Assembly: GCA_964415185.1 (NCBI GenBank) | Contig: CAYPZI010000101.1 | Span: forward strand, 1-10,922 | DNA: 10,922 nt | Reading direction: 5' to 3' | Source of the DNA: CAYVBJ01 sp964415185 | GTDB lineage: Bacteria > Bacteroidota > Rhodothermia > Balneolales > Balneolaceae | Part shown: piece after piece, positions 5,758-10,922 of the stretch | Position numbering within the stretch: the stretch's first letter is position 1 | How the letters are laid out: each line of letters opens with the position of its first letter | Program-made: the position numbers and the translations under genes | The notes under the pieces: model-generated | What the model saw: only the letters and a program-made list of their open reading frames with translations | What the model was told of the DNA's origin: nothing | Databases searched by the model: none

Positions 5758-7182
5758 TCAATCCAAATCCTGAATAGCCTTGCCCAAAGCCTGCAAGGAT
5801 TTCTTGGCATCTCCGAAGAACATCTGGTTGTCTTCCATGTAGAACAACTCGTTGTCTATTCCGGCAAAACCAGGGTTAAGGCTTCGTTTGAAGACAATGG
5901 TCCGCTTGGCTTCTTCTACATTCATAACAGGCATACCGTAAATCGGGCTTCCCGGGTTGGTTTTTGCCGCGGGGTTGACCACATCATTGGCTCCGATAAT
6001 TAAAACCACATCGGTGGTTTTGAATTCGGGATTGATCTCTTCCATATCATACAACTGGTCGTAAGGCACATCGGCTTCAGCCAGGAGGACATTCATATGC
6101 CCGGGCATACGTCCGGCTACCGGATGAATGCCATACTTCACGGTTACTCCTTTTTCTTCAAGCATGCCGGCTACTTCTTTCAGGGCATGCTGTGCCTGTG
6201 CAACGGCCAGCCCGTAGCCGGGCACGATAATAACCTTCTTGGCGTAGGAGCATTGAATAGCAACATCGTCGGGAGTGGTTTCACGGACCGTTTTATCGGA
6301 GTCTCCGTCACCACTTGCAACAGCGGCTGTACCGTCACCGCCAAAGGCACCGAAGAGAACATTGCCAAGGCTGCGGTTCATCGCCACGCACATGATGTTG
6401 GTAAGGATCAAGCCTGCGGCTCCAACAAGGGCACCACTGATAATCAGGAGGTTGTTGTTCAAAACAAACCCGGCCATCGAAGCGGCAATACCGGAGTACG
6501 AGTTTAACAGTGAAATTACCACCGGCATATCGGCACCGCCAATAGGAATTACGGTGAGTATACCGAGAAACAGTGCAAGTCCGAACAATGTCCAGAATAT
6601 GGCTTCAAATTCGGGGTCGTATGTGAGCCATCCTACAAGCCCGAAAAGGGCGATGGTTAGCAAGAGGTTGAAGTAATTTTGTCCCGGAAAGGTGATGGGA
6701 TTGCCGCTGATAAATCCCTGCAATTTGCCGAAAGCGATAAAACTTCCGGTAAAAGTGACGGATCCGATCAAAACGCTAAGCCCGATTGTGATCAGGGAAT
6801 CGATCGTAATCATGCCTGCACTCAGCCGGGTAAATTCACCCCATGCAACAAGGGCGGAAGCACCGCCTCCGAAACCGTTAAATATGGCGACCATTTCGGG
6901 CATGGATGTCATGGGTACTTTTTTGGCAAAGAAGGCACCGATAATGCCGCCGATCAATACACCGGCTATGATATATTCGAAACTGACGATTTCCCTCTCA
7001 AAGAGGGTAACAACAACACCAAGCAGCATTCCGGATGCTGCGAGCTGGTTACCTTTTCTTGCCGTTGCCGGTGAGCCGAGTTTTTTGATGCCAAAAATGA
7101 AAAGCCCGGTGGCAACCAGGTAAAGTATCTGAATCAGGTTTGGAATAACGGATTGAATTGCTTCAGGTAAAAACTGGCTCAT
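5758..7182 (-). CDS. pntB: NAD(P) transhydrogenase subunit beta
   Basis: A 474-residue beta subunit (E. coli PntB has 462) of the proton-translocating transhydrogenase. This inner-membrane enzyme couples proton re-entry to hydride transfer from NADH to NADP+. Residues 1 to about 270 form the membrane domain II, with many helices and the conserved PEMVAIFNGFGGGASALVAW stretch (95-114). Residues 310-474 form the NADP(H)-binding domain III. It shows the GYGLAVAQAQ fingerprint (322-331), the GRMPGHMNVLLAEA loop (357-370), GANDVVNPAA (397-406, with Asp400 matching E. coli beta-Asp392) and KRSLNPGFAGIDNELF. The position matching E. coli beta-His91 is Asn102, a known natural variant. The start overlaps the stop of the alpha2 gene by four bases (ATGA), pointing to translational coupling. 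It is the last gene of the operon. Confidence 0.97.
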   Translation of the reverse strand: MSQFLPEAIQSVIPNLIQILYLVATGLFIFGIKKLGSPATARKGNQLAASGMLLGVVVTLFEREIVSFEYIIAGVLIGGIIGAFFAKKVPMTSMPEMVAIFNGFGGGASALVAWGEFTRLSAGMITIDSLITIGLSVLIGSVTFTGSFIAFGKLQGFISGNPITFPGQNYFNLLLTIALFGLVGWLTYDPEFEAIFWTLFGLALFLGILTVIPIGGADMPVVISLLNSYSGIAASMAGFVLNNNLLIISGALVGAAGLILTNIMCVAMNRSLGNVLFGAFGGDGTAAVASGDGDSDKTVRETTPDDVAIQCSYAKKVIIVPGYGLAVAQAQHALKEVAGMLEEKGVTVKYGIHPVAGRMPGHMNVLLAEADVPYDQLYDMEEINPEFKTTDVVLIIGANDVVNPAAKTNPGSPIYGMPVMNVEEAKRTIVFKRSLNPGFAGIDNELFYMEDNQMFFGDAKKSLQALGKAIQDLD

Positions 7183-7469
7183 CTGTCATCCTCCTTCTTT
7201 TTAAACATCTCGAGCATCCGGTCGGTAACCATAAAACCGCCGACTACGTTGATCGTTGCAAAGATAATGGCAACAAGGCCGATGATTTGAGCCATGGTGC
7301 CTCCGACACTGCCTGCAATGAGCAAACCGCCTATCAGGGTAATGCCGGATATTGCGTTGGCCCCCGACATCAGGGGAGTATGAAGGGTAGGCGGTACTTT
7401 TACAATCAGCTCAAAACCTGTAAATGCGGCGAGTGTAAATACGAAGAGGTTAAAAATGAGTTCGTCCAT
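7179..7469 (-). CDS. pntAB: NAD(P) transhydrogenase subunit alpha2 (membrane part of the split alpha subunit)
   Basis: A 96-residue membrane protein corresponding to the C-terminal membrane segment of E. coli PntA, encoded here as a separate gene as in Rhodospirillum rubrum. Three or more hydrophobic segments are visible (about residues 4-20, 34-55, 58-80). The family motif HTPLMSGANAISGI (30-43) is present, followed by a charged tail, FKKKEDDR. With PntB it builds the proton channel (domain II). It lies 82 bp downstream of the alpha1 gene, and its TGA overlaps the ATG of pntB at 7179-7182. No Shine-Dalgarno sequence precedes its ATG (7467-7469). Confidence 0.95.
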   Translation of the reverse strand: MDELIFNLFVFTLAAFTGFELIVKVPPTLHTPLMSGANAISGITLIGGLLIAGSVGGTMAQIIGLVAIIFATINVVGGFMVTDRMLEMFKKKEDDR

Positions 7470-7551
7470 AAAGCAAGAGATATTTGAGATTTACCTTAAT
7501 CGGGAATATTCAGGTCTGTTCAGGATGTTATAAAATTTTGGTTGTGAAAAA

Positions 7552-8688
7552 TCATTGGCTTTCTTTTTCCTTAAGCATAGGAGAGATTACCTGTCCATTG
7601 TGTGTAATGGTCGTTTTTAAAAGTATTTCATCTTCAAAGTTTAAAACTGGTTCTCCTTCCTTGAACAGCAGATCAAGCAATGACATTATATTTTTTGAAT
7701 ATAGTTTACTCGCATGATAAGCCAGTGAACTGGCAAGATTCAGCGGGCCGGCAATTTTTACTCCGTTGTGGTCAATGGTTTTATCGGGTTCGGTCAGCTC
7801 ACAATTCCCGCCCTGTTCAGCGGCAAGGTCAACCACAACCGAGCCGGGCGACATATCCTCAACCATTTCTTTTGAAACCAGTTTGGGAGCGGGACGGCCC
7901 GGTATGAGCGCCGTAGTAATAACGATATCCGATTTTTTTACATGCTGATGAGTTATTTCTTTTTGCCGGCGCTTATGTTCTTCCGAAGCTTCTTTTGCGT
8001 AACCGCTTTCGGTTTCCAGGTCTTCTTCGGTCGGTATCTCGATAAATTTTGCACCGAGGCTTTCTACCTGTTCCTTCACCGCAGGGCGAATATCGTAGGC
8101 TTCAACAACAGCGCCCAGCCTTTTGGCAGTGGCAATGGCCTGAAGGCCGGCTACACCGGCGCCCAAAACCATAACCTTGGCAGGCGGTATGGTTCCTGCA
8201 GCAGTCATCATCATGGGCAGGTATTTGTCCAGTTCACTCGCGCCGATTAAAACCGATTTGTATCCGGCAATATTACTCATCGAGGAGAGGGCGTCCATAA
8301 CCTGGGCTCTTGAGATGCGGGGAATTGCATCCATGGCAAGGGCCGTGATTTTTTGATTTTTCAAAAGTTCAACCCTGTCATTGTTTTGCAGTGCCCATAC
8401 AAAACAGACGAGAATGGCACCGGCCTTCATCTTCTTTACAAGGTCAGTATCGGGGAAATTAAACGAAACGATCATGTCGGCTTCGGAAAAAAGAGAAGAC
8501 CGGTCTTTTACAATTTTCGCTCCGGCTTCTGTATAACTTTCATCAGGGTAACTTGAAGCAGCGCCTGCCCCGCTTTCCACAAGCAGGATATGGCTGTTCT
8601 CTGTTAATTTGGCAACTCCTTCGGGGGTTATTGCCACACGTTTTTCCGAAGCGGTCGTTTCTTTATAGATGCCGATTTTCAAAGCCAT
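7552..8688 (-). CDS. pntAA: NAD(P) transhydrogenase subunit alpha1 (NAD-binding part of the split alpha subunit)
   Basis: A 378-residue soluble domain I that binds NAD(H). It is related to alanine dehydrogenase and close in length to the 384-residue R. rubrum PntAA. Visible motifs are GIYKETTASEKRVAITPEGV at the N-terminus, PRISRAQVMDALSSMSNIAG (123-142; Arg and Gln contact the nucleotide in the R. rubrum enzyme), the Rossmann fingerprint GAGVAGLQAIATAKRLGA (176-193) followed by EAYDIRP, the mobile-loop segment SGYAKEASEEH (228-238) and DLAAEQGGNCE (287-297). The ATG at 8686-8688 is nearly touching a GGAGG (8690-8694). A TTG two codons later (8680-8682) has ideal 7-nt spacing and gives MKIGIYKE, which matches relatives such as E. 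coli (MRIGIPRE), so it may be the real start. First gene of the operon; divergent from trxB. Confidence 0.96.
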   Translation of the reverse strand: MALKIGIYKETTASEKRVAITPEGVAKLTENSHILLVESGAGAASSYPDESYTEAGAKIVKDRSSLFSEADMIVSFNFPDTDLVKKMKAGAILVCFVWALQNNDRVELLKNQKITALAMDAIPRISRAQVMDALSSMSNIAGYKSVLIGASELDKYLPMMMTAAGTIPPAKVMVLGAGVAGLQAIATAKRLGAVVEAYDIRPAVKEQVESLGAKFIEIPTEEDLETESGYAKEASEEHKRRQKEITHQHVKKSDIVITTALIPGRPAPKLVSKEMVEDMSPGSVVVDLAAEQGGNCELTEPDKTIDHNGVKIAGPLNLASSLAYHASKLYSKNIMSLLDLLFKEGEPVLNFEDEILLKTTITHNGQVISPMLKEKESQ

Positions 8689-8689
8689 T

Positions 8690-8694
8690 CCTCC
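8690..8694 (-). promoter_or_regulatory. Shine-Dalgarno GGAGG upstream of pntAA
   Basis: On the minus strand the sequence reads CCTGGAGGAATGGCTTTG. GGAGG is one base from the annotated ATG but 7 bases from the following in-frame TTG. Such a strong Shine-Dalgarno sequence is unusual in this window, where the other starts have A/T-rich leaders, and its spacing favours the TTG as start. Confidence 0.55.
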
Positions 8695-8725
8695 AGGTCA
8701 GTTATTGTATTATCTTAAACTTAAA

Positions 8726-8759
8726 CAAAATAGATTTCTTTGCAAGATTTTTTTGTCAA
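8726..8759 (-). promoter_or_regulatory. candidate promoter for the pnt operon
   Basis: On the minus strand TTGACA (8759-8754) is followed 21 nt later by TATTTTG (8732-8726). This is close to the Bacteroidota -7 box TAnnTTTG with a TTG-type -33 box. It would place the transcript start near 8720, about 30 nt before the pntAA start. It is a match by eye in an A/T-rich region, so support is weak. Confidence 0.35.
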
Positions 8760-8934
8760 AAAAATTGAAATTATCAGACGATGGACTGCCCGAAAACGGT
8801 TTGCGACACAAGGTAATCGATTTTGCCTATCATAAGCATAAGTTATTAACATGAAGTTGTTATGAAAAGGCAACAATTGGCAGGTATCTTTTTTATATTT
8901 TTACTCGGAATAAATAAACAAAACTAAAAGAATC

Positions 8935-9906
8935 ATGAAAGATATTGCAGGTAAAACGTTTAAAGTTGTCATCGTAGGGAGCGGGCCGGCAGGCCTGACG
9001 GCTGCATTGTATGCGGCCAGGGCAGATTTGGATCCCATAGTACTTGAAGGACCGGAGCCCGGCGGGCAGCTCATGCAAACGACAGATGTTGAAAATTATC
9101 CGGGATACCCCGAAGGAGTACAAGGCCCCAAAATGATGGATGATTTCAGAAAACAAGCCCAGCGTTTCGGAGCCGATTGCAGGTATGGATATGTAACCGA
9201 CATCGATTTTGACAATCGCCCGTATAAAATGGAAGTGGATGAGGAATTTGAAATCTATGCGCATGCTATCATCATTTCAACAGGCGCCTCTGCCAAATGG
9301 CTGGGTATTGAAAGCGAGCAGCGGCTTAGGGGCAAGGGCGTAAGTGCCTGTGCTACCTGCGACGGTGCCTTTTTTCGCGACCAGCATGTGATTGTGGTTG
9401 GCGGCGGCGATACTGCAATGGAAGAGGCTACGTTCCTTACAAAATTCGCAAGTAAAGTCACCGTGCTTCACCGCCGCGAGGAGTTGCGGGCATCAAAGGC
9501 CATGCAACAGCGTGCTTTTGATGACGAAAAAATCGAATTTATGTGGAATACGGAGCTGCATGAAGTACTGGGTGAAGATGCGGTAGACGGTGTAAAGTTG
9601 ATCAACAATGAAACGGATGAGATCAGCACCCTTGATGACGTCACGGGCGTATTTATAGCGATCGGACATAAACCGAATACCGATTTGTTTAAAGAAGTAT
9701 TGACGATGGATGAGGTTGGCTATATTCAAACCGAAGGGCAGTCCACACGTACTGACCTCCCCGGAATTTTTGCCAGCGGTGATGCGATGGACCCCATTTA
9801 CCGCCAAGCCGTAACCGCGGCCGGCACCGGTTGCCGTGCTGCCCTGGATGCTGAAAAATACCTCGGCGAACTGAAAATTGAGGATAAAGAAAAAGCAGCG
9901 GTTTAA
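8935..9906 (+). CDS. trxB: thioredoxin reductase (NADPH)
   Basis: A 323-residue low-molecular-weight FAD/NADPH thioredoxin-disulfide reductase (E. coli TrxB has 321). It is a cytoplasmic homodimer that passes electrons from NADPH through FAD and a redox disulfide to thioredoxin. Domain order is clear. The FAD-binding GSGPAG (15-20) comes first, then the PGGQL and ENYPGYPEG motifs (42-61). The NADPH domain has the redox-active pair Cys139-Ala-Thr-Cys142 followed by DG, GGGDTA (156-161) and HRREELRAS (179-187), whose arginines bind the 2'-phosphate and mark NADPH specificity. The C-terminal FAD segment reads FASGDAMDPIYRQAVTAAGTG. The ATG at 8935 is preceded by an A-rich leader without a Shine-Dalgarno sequence. 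It is divergent from the NADPH-producing pnt operon. Its stop (9904-9906) overlaps the stop of the convergent downstream gene. Confidence 0.97.
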   Translation: MKDIAGKTFKVVIVGSGPAGLTAALYAARADLDPIVLEGPEPGGQLMQTTDVENYPGYPEGVQGPKMMDDFRKQAQRFGADCRYGYVTDIDFDNRPYKMEVDEEFEIYAHAIIISTGASAKWLGIESEQRLRGKGVSACATCDGAFFRDQHVIVVGGGDTAMEEATFLTKFASKVTVLHRREELRASKAMQQRAFDDEKIEFMWNTELHEVLGEDAVDGVKLINNETDEISTLDDVTGVFIAIGHKPNTDLFKEVLTMDEVGYIQTEGQSTRTDLPGIFASGDAMDPIYRQAVTAAGTGCRAALDAEKYLGELKIEDKEKAAV

Positions 9907-10922
9907 CCCATATAATCAGTCAGGCTTTCCATTGCTTCTTCGGCTGCCGGTAAATGGCGCCTAAATGTAAGACTGACAGAAGTGTTTTTAAGCATTTTTT
10001 TAAATACAGGATGCAACCGTTCTGACCGGATCCGTATTTCTTTTGGATGAAGCTTGTTTTTCATCAGTGCTTCTATCAGTTTCATGCCGCTGTTTGCAAA
10101 CATTTCATCCACATTCGGGTGGGGTGTCAACAGGTCAACGTTGACGATGTACCCTGATTTTTTTTCCACTACCAACAAGGCAAAAGGGAAATAAGGAGGA
10201 TTTTTGTCCGCAATTGGATTTGGCAGAAAGCTGAGGTCAACTTCCAAAATAACGTTTTGCTGCGGTAACCGGCTCAGTTTTGCGGCCAGCCTTCCGGGAT
10301 AGGGTATAGATAGTTCTTTGTATCCGGGCTGAAATTCAAGATAATCGTCGCTCCAGCCTCCGGATTTTTTTTCAGAACCCGGGACCCGGAACAAGCCACT
10401 GAGATGTTCCCCGCTTCTTTCAATAAATGCAAATTCTTTATTTTGCGCCTGACGTGCCACGTGGATGGTCTGCTCGAGAACCGGAACCAGGTCTTCAAGT
10501 TTTGGCAGTTGTGGAAACAGGGGAGGATGGCCAGGTATATTTTGATGAAGTACCGGCCACTTTTTACGCTCTGAAAGGGAAAATCCCAGCTCTTTCAAAA
10601 GTTCTCTCTCGGTTTCATCAAGAAGACCTTGCTCGTCAAAGGTAACCATCAGGTGTGGTATCAGTAAAATATCATCAGGCCTTACTGCCTCTTCCTTTTC
10701 TTGGAGCTGCAGGAATTCAGCGGCGGCTCTGTTCCCCTGGTAAAAAGAGACGGCACTGTATTCGCCTGCCGAACCCATAATACTTGCATAATAAGTTTGT
10801 CGGTCACCAGGCAGTTTTATGCCAAAAAGTTCGTATTCGTACATCCATTGCCAGGGTGCCAGGTCATTCAGTTCCAGCGCAAGTGAATATACTTTTTTTA
10901 AAATTTCATTTTCTTGTTTCAA
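9903..10922 (-). CDS. hypothetical protein, DUF7309/DUF6930-like (5' end outside window)
   Basis: At least 340 codons are open from the right edge to the TAA at 9903-9905. The first codon in the window is TTG at the very edge, so the true start probably lies outside. The visible N-terminal part (YELFGIKLPGDRQTYYASIM, then GSAGEYSAVSFYQGNRAA, about residues 29-66) resembles the LFG...YxSxMGxxGE...Y.G module that I recall from DUF7309-type proteins. The C-terminal ~100 residues (YFPFALLVVEKKSGYIVNVD, ... LHPKEIRIRSERLHPVFKKM) resemble DUF6930. The linker holds a proline-rich stretch near residue 130. No signal peptide, membrane segment or catalytic motif is visible, so a cytoplasmic protein is likely. 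Its function is unknown. The family names come from memory of motif patterns and have moderate certainty. It ends tail-to-tail with trxB. Confidence 0.75.
   Translation of the reverse strand: MKQENEILKKVYSLALELNDLAPWQWMYEYELFGIKLPGDRQTYYASIMGSAGEYSAVSFYQGNRAAAEFLQLQEKEEAVRPDDILLIPHLMVTFDEQGLLDETERELLKELGFSLSERKKWPVLHQNIPGHPPLFPQLPKLEDLVPVLEQTIHVARQAQNKEFAFIERSGEHLSGLFRVPGSEKKSGGWSDDYLEFQPGYKELSIPYPGRLAAKLSRLPQQNVILEVDLSFLPNPIADKNPPYFPFALLVVEKKSGYIVNVDLLTPHPNVDEMFANSGMKLIEALMKNKLHPKEIRIRSERLHPVFKKMLKNTSVSLTFRRHLPAAEEAMESLTDYMG

Larger units (their letters stand above)
8689..8934. other. divergent intergenic region between pntAA and trxB
   Basis: These 246 bp must carry the promoters of both the pnt operon and trxB. 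Upstream of trxB there are A/T-rich boxes TATCTTTT (8885-8892) and TATATTTT (8894-8901), each one base off the Bacteroidota TAnnTTTG -7 consensus, but no convincing -33 partner. I saw no operator-like palindrome. A 21-codon frame at 8862-8927 is mentioned under findings. Confidence 0.5.

Overview
The window most likely comes from a member of the Bacteroidota/Balneolota group. The support is a lipobox-bearing 6-bladed beta-propeller lipoprotein, a second lipoprotein (an amidase), A/T-rich translation starts mostly without Shine-Dalgarno sequences, and moderate GC. No rRNA or marker gene is present, so the taxonomy is inference. One run of exactly 100 Ns (5567-5666) marks a scaffold join, so this is a draft or metagenome assembly.

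Left part (1-3050, all minus strand): the N-terminal two thirds of an APC-superfamily amino acid permease runs off the left edge. It lies 37 bp downstream of a beta-propeller lipoprotein gene. Next comes a GntR-type regulator with an unusual large C-terminal domain and no obvious canonical start codon for its full DNA-binding domain.

Middle (3051-5757): a roughly 390 bp gene-free stretch holds two related GC-rich repeat units in opposite orientation. An exported amidase-signature lipoprotein and a small two-helix (TM2-like) membrane protein follow on the minus strand. A 51-residue zinc-ribbon/transmembrane protein diverges on the plus strand. Between it and pntB lies a 65-bp sequence with perfect 15-bp inverted ends; its first 55 bp are duplicated on the other side of the N gap.

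Right part (5758-10922): a complete three-gene proton-translocating NAD(P) transhydrogenase operon (alpha1, alpha2, beta; minus strand) diverges from trxB (thioredoxin reductase, plus strand). The first enzyme can make NADPH from the proton-motive force and the second spends it on thioredoxin reduction, so the divergent pair reads as a small NADPH/thiol redox locus. trxB ends tail-to-tail, with overlapping stop codons, against a partial DUF6930/DUF7309-like gene that leaves the right edge.

Most of the window is ordinary housekeeping and accessory content. The best points for a second look are the inverted-end element at the scaffold gap, the start of the GntR gene and its unassigned effector domain, the paired GC-rich repeats, and the divergent small membrane-protein pair. 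I see no clear new multi-gene system.
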